Shown piece by piece: positions 34,474 through 43,592 of a stretch of 64,000 nt of DNA (positions within the stretch are counted from its first letter, which is position 1; the number at the start of each line of letters is the position of its first letter). The DNA lies in assembly GCF_014268655.2 (NCBI RefSeq), contig NZ_JABWQX020000008.1:1-64000 (forward strand), read 5' to 3'. The position numbers and the translations under genes were made by a program. Source of the stretch: Pseudomonas marvdashtae (GTDB lineage Bacteria > Pseudomonadota > Gammaproteobacteria > Pseudomonadales > Pseudomonadaceae). The notes beneath the pieces are model-generated. The model was not told the DNA's origin. It worked only from the letters and a program-made list of their open reading frames with translations, and ran no database searches.

Positions 34474-35573
34474 CTGTTCTCCAGCGTGAGGAGGGCCTGC
34501 ACGCGGTTGTGCTGTTTACTCGCGCTGCCCAGGGTGACGGAAAATCCGTTTTGCAGCCCGCGCTCACGCAGTTGTTCAAGTTCGACGAAACTGTTCGCCG
34601 TCAGTTGGATCTTCCAGCCCTCGCCCTCACGAAAATCGATGCGCTGCACCTCGACGTTGCTGGCGCCAATGACCTGCTCGGTCAGACGGGCCAAACGCGC
34701 GACTTGGGTGACCTGGCTTTGCCCACGACGGCCCTGCAATGCCTGGAACTGCGCCGCCAGGTCGACGATCCGCACCTGCCCCGGGTACAGCGACCTGAAT
34801 CGCTGCTCGCTTTGGGCATACAAAAGCCGGGTTTCACTTTCAAGAAAGCGCACGCGGGCTTCGCTGAAAGCCCAGGTGAGCACCAGCAGGCCCAGCATCA
34901 CCGCCGAAGCGCCACGCCATGGCAACGAGCTTCGGCGTCGACGAAACTCACCTTGCAACAGGTCGATGGGACGTCCACCCGCGTTCAGCAGCCATGCATC
35001 GATAGCTGGGCAATCGCGCTCTTCGTCCAACCAATGAATGTCTTCCGGCAGGCTGGGCTTGAGCGCCGCCAAGGCCCGTGCCGACAACGGCACCCGCGCG
35101 GGCAGTCCTCCACCCAACAGCCAGCGCCCGAACCAACGCACCCCAAACGCCTGGTCATCAGCAATCAGATCAGCATCGACATGCACCGCGCGCGTATCAA
35201 TGCCTTGCTCGGCGAGCAGCGCCAGCAGCGCCTGGAACCGGGTACGCGCCGTCACCATCAGTGGATAACGCTGCTGACGGTCCCGCGGGCCGGCGCTGAT
35301 GTGCAGCGTCTCCAGGTTTTCACTCAATTGTTCTTCGATGGCGAACGCCAGGGCCTGGGGCCGGGGCTGGCGTCGGGAGGGCCACGGATCGCTGCGCAAC
35401 CAGCTGCACATTTCCATGGGCAGCAACACATCGACGGGCCGTCCGCGCATTTCGCCGGCCGCCTTGTGCAATGGCAGGCGACGACGCTCGCCGGTGGGCG
35501 ACCACACGCAACACGGCCAGTTGGCGCACGGCGCGTCCAAGCCTTCGGCTGTCAGGTAAAGCCAGGTTTTCAT
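34470..35573 (-). CDS. gspL: type II secretion protein GspL
   Basis: A 367-residue GspL: a cytoplasmic actin-like domain (about 1-230) that docks the ATPase GspE, one transmembrane helix (SAVMLGLLVLTWAF, near 243) and a periplasmic ferredoxin-like domain that binds GspM. ATG 35573 shares a base with the stop of gspK; a TTG one codon earlier is an alternative. It recruits the ATPase to the membrane and is structurally parallel to PilM-PilN encoded at 59503-61133. Confidence 0.92.
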   Translation of the reverse strand: MKTWLYLTAEGLDAPCANWPCCVWSPTGERRRLPLHKAAGEMRGRPVDVLLPMEMCSWLRSDPWPSRRQPRPQALAFAIEEQLSENLETLHISAGPRDRQQRYPLMVTARTRFQALLALLAEQGIDTRAVHVDADLIADDQAFGVRWFGRWLLGGGLPARVPLSARALAALKPSLPEDIHWLDEERDCPAIDAWLLNAGGRPIDLLQGEFRRRRSSLPWRGASAVMLGLLVLTWAFSEARVRFLESETRLLYAQSEQRFRSLYPGQVRIVDLAAQFQALQGRRGQSQVTQVARLARLTEQVIGASNVEVQRIDFREGEGWKIQLTANSFVELEQLRERGLQNGFSVTLGSASKQHNRVQALLTLENS

Positions 35574-36418
35574 CAAGGGAGCTCGCTGGGGGTCAAGGGT
35601 AAGAAACGTCGCTGGCGAACCGTCCAGCGCCCGCTCTCAGAATCGCGCTCGATATCCGAGGCCAGGCGCAGACGGCTGTCGCCATGGATCACGCTCACGG
35701 TGATTCGGAACCAGCGGCTGCTCACGCCCAGGCCATGGCTGCTGAGGCCCAAGCCGGACAACAACGGGTCATTGGTAAACGCCTGCGCACTGGCGTATGG
35801 CGCCTGGCGACGCTGGTCGGCCAACGTCTTGGCGGGCCCGGTTTCCATCCCATCAAGGGTCATCAGCACAAGGTGCGGGGCGGTATTGACGTTCAGTCGC
35901 GCGTCCTTGGGCAGCAACACCACCCAGGGCTCCAGGCGTCGCAGCGTCTGACCGTCGATGCCCGGCAGCAGGCGCAATTGACTCAACTCCTGCACCGGCC
36001 CCATCTGGGGCAACGCCAGCGGCGGCAGATCCAGCAGGGCCAGCAAGCGACTCCAGCGACCGAGGGTGACCTGATCGATTTGCCCCAAGGCCAGCAGCCC
36101 ATTGAGATTCAAGCGTCCGGACAAATCCTCGATACCGATGTGCAGCTCGGCGCTGTCCACTTCCAAGACGGACCCGAGCCGGGCCCAATCCTGGCTCAGG
36201 TCAACGGGCCCGGACGGTGTTATCCCACTGTTTTCCAATACCACCCGCGCCCAGTCCTCCCCGGCCAAACCCAATTGCCGCAACTGGACCTGTTGCAGTT
36301 GCTGCGCGCTGCTATGCAATAACAGGCGATGGCTGCGCAACAGCCCACCGACCAGCAGCAAGGCCAGGCTCAACACCAGCAGCACGCTGATCAGCGCCAC
36401 GCCCCGTTGGCGCTTCAT
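35573..36418 (-). CDS. gspK: type II secretion minor pseudopilin GspK
   Basis: A 281-residue minor pseudopilin with the short basic leader MKRQRG and the N-terminal helix VALISVLLVLSLALLLVGGLL; as usual for GspK the residue at +5 is not the normal Glu of pilins. Its large alpha-domain (RLNLNGLLALGQID) caps the pseudopilus tip with GspI and GspJ. It starts four bases before the stop of gspJ and overlaps gspL. The prepilin peptidase must come from elsewhere. Confidence 0.94.
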   Translation of the reverse strand: MKRQRGVALISVLLVLSLALLLVGGLLRSHRLLLHSSAQQLQQVQLRQLGLAGEDWARVVLENSGITPSGPVDLSQDWARLGSVLEVDSAELHIGIEDLSGRLNLNGLLALGQIDQVTLGRWSRLLALLDLPPLALPQMGPVQELSQLRLLPGIDGQTLRRLEPWVVLLPKDARLNVNTAPHLVLMTLDGMETGPAKTLADQRRQAPYASAQAFTNDPLLSGLGLSSHGLGVSSRWFRITVSVIHGDSRLRLASDIERDSESGRWTVRQRRFLPLTPSELP

Positions 36419-36948
36419 GGCAACGCCTCCGGCAACGGCAGCACTCGGCGAATCTGCTCGAAACGCCCCGCCGACACGATCAATTCCAGCGCCAGCGGCG
36501 CGGTGTCACTCGCGGTTTCGCGGTGCCAGCCCCGTTGCCGGTCGAACACCCGCCAGCTCAAGCTGCGGACGTCGCCGAGCAATTTCTGCCGCTGAACAAC
36601 GGTCGAGCCTTCTCCGACACTGTCGCGCCACAACGTCGTCCCTTCAAGTCGATAGATCACCGCTTGGCGCTCGCTGCGTGGCTGATCCAGTGGGTTGCGC
36701 CAATGGCTGCGTTGCAATTGCAAATGTCCGGGCGCGAGCACGACCGAGTCGGCAACCGCCTGCCACACATCCCGTTCGATCACGCCGACAGCACGCTGCA
36801 AGGCCCTGATGTCGCGCTCATGCTGACCGGCCCCTTGCTGGGTCCGCACGACGCCATCGAACAACCGCCAACTGGCCAGGCCGAGCAAGGCAAAAATGGC
36901 GATGGCGATGACCAGCTCCAACAAGGTGAAACCCGACTGCCTATTCAT
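36415..36948 (-). CDS. gspJ: type II secretion minor pseudopilin GspJ
   Basis: A 177-residue pseudopilin with the prepilin cleavage site QSG|FTLLELVIAIAIF and a C-terminal beta domain. GspJ forms the tip complex with GspI and GspK. The Met at 36948 lies in the 3' end of gspI (8-base overlap), and the leader of six residues with one Arg is normal; the longer open frame is a shadow. Confidence 0.95.
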   Translation of the reverse strand: MNRQSGFTLLELVIAIAIFALLGLASWRLFDGVVRTQQGAGQHERDIRALQRAVGVIERDVWQAVADSVVLAPGHLQLQRSHWRNPLDQPRSERQAVIYRLEGTTLWRDSVGEGSTVVQRQKLLGDVRSLSWRVFDRQRGWHRETASDTAPLALELIVSAGRFEQIRRVLPLPEALP

Positions 36949-37327
36949 GACGGCTGCGGATCCACCCGATGGTGCGGTGCACGACGATCGAGTTGTCGCC
37001 GCGGCTGACCTGGATCTCGGCCTGCAGCAGGCGCCCGTCACGGGCCGGGGCGATACGCTGTTGCAAGATCCAATCGCGGCGACCCAGGTGCCGGTTCAGT
37101 CGCTGTTGCCCGGGCGTCGTGACGGCTTGCAGACGCAGTTCGCTCAACTGATTGTCCGCCAGCCAGGCACCGAACAGACGGTCCTCAAGGCCAGCGCTTT
37201 GCTTGAGCACGAACTGGCTGGCCGAGAGCACGGCCGCCGCCAGCGTGGCGAAAATGGCCAGGGCGATCATGACTTCCAACAGCGTGAAACCCTGGCAGCC
37301 AGCGGCCTGCCTGCGTGCGTTATTCAT
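36941..37327 (-). CDS. gspI: type II secretion minor pseudopilin GspI
   Basis: A 128-residue pseudopilin with a basic leader (MNNARRQAAGCQG) and the processing motif G|FTLLEVMIALAIFAT. It is the smallest minor pseudopilin, as expected for GspI, and starts the tip complex. It overlaps gspH by eight bases and gspJ by eight bases, so the pseudopilin genes are translationally coupled. Confidence 0.95.
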   Translation of the reverse strand: MNNARRQAAGCQGFTLLEVMIALAIFATLAAAVLSASQFVLKQSAGLEDRLFGAWLADNQLSELRLQAVTTPGQQRLNRHLGRRDWILQQRIAPARDGRLLQAEIQVSRGDNSIVVHRTIGWIRSRHE

Positions 37328-37787
37328 CGACCAGCGGCTCCGCCAGACCGTCGCTCGATACCCGGGCAACCGTCTGCCCAGCGACGTTGACGAGCAGCCT
37401 GAACGGGCTGGTCTCGTCACTGCTGAGCATCAGCAACTGTGGTGGGCCTTGAACGTGATCGAGGCGCAGGACATGCCCCTCCTGCTCCAATCCGAACGTC
37501 AGGCCCTCGGGCAATCGATGCAACGCCGACACCGCCGTCCAGTCCTGGGCTTGGAGTCGCAACGCCTGATAACCGCCAGGCTGCACGCGCAGACCGTATT
37601 CCTCCCCGTCCAACACCGCCCGCTCGCGCAACTGCTGCACCACCGCGACAAAGTCCCGAGCGTGTTGCCGCGCCTCACGCGCCGGGCTCGACCCCGTGGC
37701 GAAACGGACCATGCCCGCCAGGACCCCGATCAAGACGATGACCACCATCAGCTCCAGCAAGGTGAAGCCGCGGCAACAACGCTGCAT
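37320..37787 (-). CDS. gspH: type II secretion minor pseudopilin GspH
   Basis: A 155-residue pseudopilin with leader MQRCCRG and the motif G|FTLLELMVVIVLIGVLAGM. GspH links the major pseudopilin stack to the tip complex. ATG 37787 follows the stop of gspG by two bases; TTG and GTG codons a few residues upstream are possible starts but would overlap gspG. The C-terminal beta domain ends with VARVSSDGLAEPLVDE. Confidence 0.94.
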   Translation of the reverse strand: MQRCCRGFTLLELMVVIVLIGVLAGMVRFATGSSPAREARQHARDFVAVVQQLRERAVLDGEEYGLRVQPGGYQALRLQAQDWTAVSALHRLPEGLTFGLEQEGHVLRLDHVQGPPQLLMLSSDETSPFRLLVNVAGQTVARVSSDGLAEPLVDE

Positions 37788-37789
37788 GG

Positions 37790-38245
37790 TCACTCGACCC
37801 AATTGCCGATGTCGGCCGCCATCCCTTCACCGCCCGGCATGCCGTCGGCCCCCAGGGAGTAGAGGTCATAGCTGCCATCGATGGTTTTGTGCCCGGGATT
37901 GAGGTACTGGTAGGGCGTGCCCCAAGGGTCGACCGGCAGGCTTTTCAGATACCCTTGCGGGTTCCAGTTCCTTGCCACGGGCGTGCCGGACGGGCGCTTG
38001 CTCAACGCCTCCAGGCCTTGTTGGGTCGAGGGGTACTGAAAGTTGTCGAGACGGTACATTTCCAGGGCCGTGGCAATCGCCTGGACGTCGGTCCGGGCGG
38101 CCGTGACTTTGGCCTGGTCGGGGCGGCTCATGAACTGCGGGACCACGATGGCGCCCAGCACGCCAATGATGACCACCACCACCATGATTTCAATCAGGGT
38201 AAAACCGCGTTGATGCCTTGCAGGTCGGTTGCTTTGGAATTTCAT
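37790..38245 (-). CDS. gspG: type II secretion major pseudopilin GspG
   Basis: A 151-residue major pseudopilin. Leader MKFQSNRPARHQRG precedes FTLIEIMVVVVIIGVLGAIVV, and the C-terminal domain has the GspG hallmarks YRLDNFQYPSTQQGLEAL, DPWGTPYQYLNPG and the calcium-binding YSLGADGMPGGEG. GspG subunits build the pseudopilus that pushes cargo through GspD. It lies three bases after gspF. Confidence 0.97.
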   Translation of the reverse strand: MKFQSNRPARHQRGFTLIEIMVVVVIIGVLGAIVVPQFMSRPDQAKVTAARTDVQAIATALEMYRLDNFQYPSTQQGLEALSKRPSGTPVARNWNPQGYLKSLPVDPWGTPYQYLNPGHKTIDGSYDLYSLGADGMPGGEGMAADIGNWVE

Positions 38246-38248
38246 CGG

Positions 38249-39454
38249 TCAATTCACCAATTGGTTGAGGCTCAGGATCGGTAGGAGGATGGCCATGACA
38301 ATCAGCAGCACGACGCCGCCCATCAACACCAACATGGCCGGTTCGAAAAGGCTCACCACCAGCGCGATGCGCGCCGCGAGGCTGGCTTCCTGTTGTTCGG
38401 CGGCCCGGGCCAACATGTTGTCGAGTTCGCCGGCTCGTTCGCCGCTGGCGATCATGTGCAGCATCAGTGGCGGGATATCACCGCCCTGCTCCAGGCCACG
38501 GGTCAGGGTCCCGCCCTCGCGAACTGAACGAGCGACATCGGCCATGCGGGCGCGGATCGCCAGGTTGCCGATCACTTGCGCGCCAATGTGCAAGGAATCC
38601 ACCAGCGGCACCGCGCTTTTGCTAAGGATCGCCAGGGTGCTGGCGAATCGCGCCGCTTCCATCGCCCGCGACACTTCGCCCAGCAGCGGCAGGCGCAGTA
38701 GCAAACGGTGCCAGCGCAGACGCCAGGCCGGTTGGCGCAAGCTCCAGCGCCACAGCGCGAACAAGCCGGCCAGGGCACCGAGCAGCAGCAGGCCATGGCG
38801 ACGCAAGCCATCGCTCACGGCGATCAGCGCCTGGGTCAGCCAAGGCAAGGGCTGGCCACTGTCGATGAAAATCTTCACCACATCCGGCACCACGTAGCCC
38901 AGCAGGAACGCGACAATCGCGACGCAGGCCAGCATCAGGATCAGCGGGTACACCAACGCCAGTTGAATGCGTTGGCGCGATGCCTGGCGTGCCTGGGTAT
39001 AGGTCGCCAATTGTTCCAACACCTGGCCCAGATGACCGGACTGTTCGCCCGCAGCGACCGTGGCGCAGAACAGCTCGGGAAAGGCCTGGGGAAAGGCCCC
39101 CAGCGCCGTCGCCAGTGCCTGGCCTTCCATCACACGGCTGCGCACCGCCGCCAGCAGATTGGCGACGCGCCGCTTCTGGCTCTGTTGCGCCACTGCTCCC
39201 AGTGACTCTTCGAGGGGCAAACCGGCCTGGATCAAGGTGGACAACTGCAACGTGAGCAATGCCAGATCAGCCGGGCTCAAATGGCCCCCACTGGACCGGC
39301 GTCCAGGAGTCCGCTCTGCTGCTTCGCGTAATTCGCTGGGCAGCAAGCCCCGTTCGCGTAGCAACTGACGCGCATGACGGGGGCTGTCGCCCTCGATACG
39401 CCCCTTGCAGCGCCGGCCCTGGGCATCTTCGGCCCGATAGTCGAAGGTCGGCAT
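38249..39454 (-). CDS. gspF: type II secretion inner-membrane platform protein GspF
   Basis: A 401-residue polytopic protein with two repeated cytoplasmic helical domains (residues about 65-165 and 270-375) and three transmembrane helices, the GspF/PilC architecture. Motifs LTLQLSTLIQAGLPLEESL and FASTLAILSKSAVPLVDSL mark the duplicated halves. It is thought to be turned by GspE to add pseudopilins. It begins three bases after gspE. Confidence 0.96.
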   Translation of the reverse strand: MPTFDYRAEDAQGRRCKGRIEGDSPRHARQLLRERGLLPSELREAAERTPGRRSSGGHLSPADLALLTLQLSTLIQAGLPLEESLGAVAQQSQKRRVANLLAAVRSRVMEGQALATALGAFPQAFPELFCATVAAGEQSGHLGQVLEQLATYTQARQASRQRIQLALVYPLILMLACVAIVAFLLGYVVPDVVKIFIDSGQPLPWLTQALIAVSDGLRRHGLLLLGALAGLFALWRWSLRQPAWRLRWHRLLLRLPLLGEVSRAMEAARFASTLAILSKSAVPLVDSLHIGAQVIGNLAIRARMADVARSVREGGTLTRGLEQGGDIPPLMLHMIASGERAGELDNMLARAAEQQEASLAARIALVVSLFEPAMLVLMGGVVLLIVMAILLPILSLNQLVN

Positions 39455-39457
39455 GCG

Positions 39458-40930
39458 CTAGTCCTCTTGGGTGATGCGCAGCAGTTCATCGACGCTGGTC
39501 AAGCCTTCAAGTACCCGCCGCCGCCCATCCTGGAACAGGCTGCGGGAGGTCTTGCGCGCCTCGAGGGTCAATGCCTGCTCGGTGGCGCCCTGGTGGATCA
39601 GCTGCGACAGCGCGGCGCTGACATTCACCAGTTCGTAGATGCCGATACGCCCGCGATAACCTTTTTGGCAATGGTCGCAGCCCTGGGCCTTGAACAGTCG
39701 TGGCGCGGCGTTGGCATCGAGCCCCAGGCGCCGGCAGATGGCCGCATCGGCCACATAGGGCGTCTTGCAGGACGGACACAGGGTTCGCAACAACCGCTGG
39801 GCGACGATACCGGCCACGGACGACGCCAGCAGATAGGCATCCACGCCCATGTCCATCAACCGCGTGAATGCGCCGACGGCGGTGTTGGTGTGCAACGTCG
39901 ACAACACAAGATGGCCGGTCAGGGAAGCCTGGACCGCAATTTCCGCCGTTTCGCGGTCGCGTATTTCGCCGACCATCACCACGTCCGGGTCCTGGCGCAA
40001 AATAGCCCGCAAGCCACGGGCAAAGGTCATGTCGACCTTGGGATTGACCGGCATCTGGCCGATGCCTGGCAAGTGATATTCGATGGGGTCTTCGACGGTG
40101 AGAATATTACGGCTCTGGTCGTTGATGCTGCTCAACGCCGCGTAAAGGCTGGTGGTTTTTCCCGACCCCGTCGGCCCGGTGACCAATACGATGCCGTGGG
40201 GTTTGCAAAGCAACCGACGCAGACTTGCCAGGGTATCGTCGGGCAAGCCCAGGCGCTGCAGATCCAAGCGGCCGGCCTGTTTGTCGAGCAGGCGCAATAC
40301 CACGCGCTCGCCATGGGCTGAAGGCAGGGTCGAGACCCGCACATCGACCTCGTGACCGGCCAGGCGCAACGCCATTCGACCGTCCTGGGGCACACGCTTT
40401 TCGGCGATGTCCAGGCGCGCCATGACCTTGATCCGCGATACCAGCAGATTCGCCAACTCCCGGCGCGGACGCAGCATTTCCTGCAGCTGTCCGTCGATGC
40501 GCATGCGGACCGACAGGTATTGCTCGAACGTTTCAAGATGCACATCCGAGGCGTGTTCACGAACCGCTTCGCTGAGCAAGGCATTGATCAGACGAATGAT
40601 CGGAGCATCGCCTTGTTGCTCCAAAAGATCGGTTGTCTGTGGCACCTGATCGGCCAGGCTGAGCAGGTCCAGTTCCTCGTCCAGCCCTTGGGCTACTTGC
40701 TCGGCGGCGCTCTGTCCCTGGCGATAGGCGCTGGCCAGGCGTGTGGCGAACTGAGCCGGTTCCAGCACCTGGATCGAAGGATCCTGACCACACAAGCGCC
40801 GAACCTCGGCCAACGCCGTCAGCGGCGTATCGCGGCGCATCGCCAGGCTCAGGGTCGCACCGTCGCCTTCCAGCAGCACGCCATGGCGCCTGGCAAAACC
40901 GAAGGGCAGCCGGGCCTGCGACTCACTCAC
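39458..40930 (-). CDS. gspE: type II secretion ATPase GspE
   Basis: A 490-residue hexameric ATPase that powers pseudopilus assembly. Walker A is GPTGSGKTTSL near residue 260, with the Asp box EDPIEY, Walker B VMVGEIRDRETAEIA and the His box STLHTN. The tetracysteine zinc motif (LCPSCKTPY ... GCDHCQKGY) near residue 395-430 is intact, typical of GspE and PilB. It overlaps gspD by four bases. Confidence 0.97.
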   Translation of the reverse strand: MSESQARLPFGFARRHGVLLEGDGATLSLAMRRDTPLTALAEVRRLCGQDPSIQVLEPAQFATRLASAYRQGQSAAEQVAQGLDEELDLLSLADQVPQTTDLLEQQGDAPIIRLINALLSEAVREHASDVHLETFEQYLSVRMRIDGQLQEMLRPRRELANLLVSRIKVMARLDIAEKRVPQDGRMALRLAGHEVDVRVSTLPSAHGERVVLRLLDKQAGRLDLQRLGLPDDTLASLRRLLCKPHGIVLVTGPTGSGKTTSLYAALSSINDQSRNILTVEDPIEYHLPGIGQMPVNPKVDMTFARGLRAILRQDPDVVMVGEIRDRETAEIAVQASLTGHLVLSTLHTNTAVGAFTRLMDMGVDAYLLASSVAGIVAQRLLRTLCPSCKTPYVADAAICRRLGLDANAAPRLFKAQGCDHCQKGYRGRIGIYELVNVSAALSQLIHQGATEQALTLEARKTSRSLFQDGRRRVLEGLTSVDELLRITQED

Positions 40931-42855
40931 AGGTCACCCGCCTTCGGTTGACGCAAGTCAGTCACCGGGGCATCCGAAGACGGCTCGAATAGCTGGCGAG
41001 CGTCCTTGGGTAGCAACAAGGAATTATTCTGTCGGGGGCTCGGCTTGCTCAGGTCTCGCAACGCGTCGTAGCGCTGACGGCTCACGTCGGCCAGGTCTTC
41101 CTTGCTGCGCACGATAGTGGGACGCAGGAAGACCATCAGGTTGCTTTTGGTCTGGATGTCGCGATTCCAGCGAAACAGCGCTCCCAGGTACGGAATGCTG
41201 CGCAGCAGGGGCACGCCGCTTTCCTGGGTACGAACACTGTCGCGAATCAGGCCGCCGATAACGATGATCTCCCCATCGTCCGCCAGGATCGTGCTTTTCA
41301 AGGCGCGCTTGTTGGTAATCAGGTCGGAAGACTCCAGGCCGGAAACCGACGGTGCGATGTCCGAGACTTCCTGCTCGACTTCAAGGCGCAACGTGGAGCC
41401 TTCGTTGATGTAGGGCTTGATCTTGAGGCTGATGCCCACGTCCTTGCGTTCCACGGTGGTGAACGGATTGTCCGCACCGCTGCTGTTGGTGGCGTAGGAG
41501 CCGGTCTTGAAGGGGACGTTCTGGCCGACGATGATCTCCGCTTCCTGGTTGTCCAGCGTCAGCAGGCTTGGGGTGGAAAGCAGATTGCTGCGAGTACTGC
41601 TCGCCAGCGCCGACACCAGCGCGCCGAAACGATCGCCGCCCAGCTGCAGGACGGCGCCTTCCGGGGCCTTGTCGAGTTTGTTGAATTTCAGCCCGCCGAT
41701 GATCGGAATATCGGTTCCTGGGAAATTGATGAGCCCTGAAGCACTTCCGGTTTTGAGTCCCCACTGCACACCCAGCGCTTCGGAAATGTCCCCGGAAATC
41801 TCGACGATGGCCGCATGGATCAATACTTGGGCACGGGGTTGATCCAGTTCGCGAACGATCTGCTCGATAGTGCGGACCTGCGCCGGTTCGGCGATCAGCA
41901 CCAAAGCGTTCTGGCTTTCATCAGCCTTGATCATGAACGACGCCGTGGAAGTGTTTTCCCGAGTGCCAGGCACGGACTGGGCCGGATTGTGGTCCTGTCC
42001 GATGCCTTCGAGCACTTCGGCCAGTTGTTTGGCATCGCTGTGGCGCAGGCGGATGACTCGCGCGTTGCCCTGGGATGCGGCCGCCGGAACGTCCAGTGTC
42101 CGGGCCAGGTCGACCAGGCGTTGACGCACCGACGGCGCGCCGATGATCACCAGGCGATTGCTGCGAGTGTCGGCAATCACCAGGCCTGCCGCATCGCCCT
42201 CGCGCTTGCCAGCCGTGGCCTGCATGATCGGCGCGATATCCCCGGCCTGGGCATGACTCAAACGCAGCACCCTGTGGTTGCGGTTACGTCCAGAATCCAA
42301 CTGGTGCACCACGCCGACAATGCGCTGCACGTTGGCGGCGGTGTCGGTTACCACCAGCGCGTTGGAAGACACTGAAGGGCCGATATAGCCATTGCCCGAC
42401 ACAAGGGGCCGGACCAGCCCGGCAATATCGGCGGCAACACCCGACTGCAAGTCGATGACCCGGGTGACGAACTGCGACGGAGTGGTGTTTTTCACGGCGC
42501 TGGCACTGGCCCGCGTCTTGGCATCGCTGACCGGGACGATCAGGATCCGCTCGCCTTCGTCGATCACGGTGAAGTTGTGGGCGTCGAGCACCGAATAGAA
42601 CAACCGACGCACGCCTTCACGGTCCAGCGCCTGGTGGGACATCACAGTAATACGCCCCGTCACCCGGGGATCGAGCACCACGGTCTTGCCCAGGATGGCC
42701 GAGATTTCATCGACCACGTCGCGTAGTTCTGCGTTGTTCATCGCCAGTTGCCATTGGGGCTCTTCGGCGCGCAACGAACCGGTGGGCAACAACGAACAAG
42801 ACACGGCAAGACAGAACAGGAACCGCGAGGTGCGGCCCCGGATGAAGCTATTCAT
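40927..42855 (-). CDS. gspD: type II secretion secretin GspD
   Basis: A 642-residue outer-membrane secretin with signal peptide (FLFCLAVSCSLLPTGSLRAEE), N0 to N3 domains and the C-terminal secretin core (VGQNVPFKTGSYATNSSG, DVGISLKIKPYINEG, LKSTILADDGEIIVIGGLIRD). It forms the exit channel of the T2SS. ATG 42855 gives the signal peptide; the longer frame is the antisense of gspC-region bases. No dedicated GspS pilotin is in the operon, so another pilotin or self-assembly is implied. Confidence 0.96.
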   Translation of the reverse strand: MNSFIRGRTSRFLFCLAVSCSLLPTGSLRAEEPQWQLAMNNAELRDVVDEISAILGKTVVLDPRVTGRITVMSHQALDREGVRRLFYSVLDAHNFTVIDEGERILIVPVSDAKTRASASAVKNTTPSQFVTRVIDLQSGVAADIAGLVRPLVSGNGYIGPSVSSNALVVTDTAANVQRIVGVVHQLDSGRNRNHRVLRLSHAQAGDIAPIMQATAGKREGDAAGLVIADTRSNRLVIIGAPSVRQRLVDLARTLDVPAAASQGNARVIRLRHSDAKQLAEVLEGIGQDHNPAQSVPGTRENTSTASFMIKADESQNALVLIAEPAQVRTIEQIVRELDQPRAQVLIHAAIVEISGDISEALGVQWGLKTGSASGLINFPGTDIPIIGGLKFNKLDKAPEGAVLQLGGDRFGALVSALASSTRSNLLSTPSLLTLDNQEAEIIVGQNVPFKTGSYATNSSGADNPFTTVERKDVGISLKIKPYINEGSTLRLEVEQEVSDIAPSVSGLESSDLITNKRALKSTILADDGEIIVIGGLIRDSVRTQESGVPLLRSIPYLGALFRWNRDIQTKSNLMVFLRPTIVRSKEDLADVSRQRYDALRDLSKPSPRQNNSLLLPKDARQLFEPSSDAPVTDLRQPKAGDL

Positions 42856-42863
42856 GAATTCGA

Positions 42864-43388
42864 TCACTCTGATTGCCCAACCACCGGGCGTAGGTATTGC
42901 GAAGAACGAAGCGCGGCATGGCGGCCTTCCCCAGGGTCCAGTTTGCGCAACAGAGGTTTGGCTTCCTGCCGCAGGGCCAGCCGCTCTTCCCGCCCGTTGC
43001 GCCATAACAGCACATGGCTCGCCTCGACCCGGCGCAGCACGCTGCCGCCCGGCAAGCGCTCACCTACCTGGTAAATTCGCGAGCCAGCGGCGTCGGCCAG
43101 CAATGCCCGCGACAAGCCTTGGCCAGCGACAAAACTGGCTTGCAACGTGATCGGTTCAGCGCTTGATGCCTGTGCCCCCCCAAGCGGCAGCCCTAGTACG
43201 GTTGCCACCGCTTGCACGTTGGGTAGCTGGCGAACCGGGACTGCCGGTGTGTCGACGACCACTGGCGCATCACGGCTCAACGCCTGGCGAAAGCGCCACT
43301 CTTGCTCGGCCAGAAAAACGCCATACAGCAGCGGTATGACCACCAGCAGCTTCGGCAGGCGGCCGCCGCTCAGAAAAGACAGGTTCAC
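42864..43388 (-). CDS. gspC: type II secretion protein GspC (short form)
   Basis: A 174-residue bitopic protein with one N-terminal helix (LPKLLVVIPLLYGVFLAEQEW, about residues 11-31) and a homology-region domain (LQASFVAGQGLSRALLADAAGSRIYQVGERLPGGSVLRRV), which binds the N0 domain of GspD. There is no PDZ domain or coiled coil at the C terminus, so it is shorter than Vibrio or Erwinia GspC. It is first in the operon and lies eight bases before gspD. Its role is to couple platform and secretin and help select cargo. Confidence 0.87.
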   Translation of the reverse strand: MNLSFLSGGRLPKLLVVIPLLYGVFLAEQEWRFRQALSRDAPVVVDTPAVPVRQLPNVQAVATVLGLPLGGAQASSAEPITLQASFVAGQGLSRALLADAAGSRIYQVGERLPGGSVLRRVEASHVLLWRNGREERLALRQEAKPLLRKLDPGEGRHAALRSSQYLRPVVGQSE

Positions 43389-43592
43389 CTTTGCGTCCTT
43401 GGGACCATCGCGCCCGCAGGCTTTGCGCAGGATCGCCGCCGCGCCATCGGAGGTACGAAAAACTCATGTCTGGCGACCGGTAGCCCGCGCAGCCGAACCC
43501 GTTGCCCGAGACAGTTGGAATGCATGGTTGTGACCTCGCTCGAAAGCCCCGGGCAACCTGTACGGAATGCCTGGGGCCGTGCCTGTCAGGAC

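Noticed and set aside
43389..43592. Extra gene between gspC and the LPMO gene
   Set aside because: Frames here are antisense or lack start sites; only a weak GCCCCGGG/CCTGGGGC hairpin was noticed.
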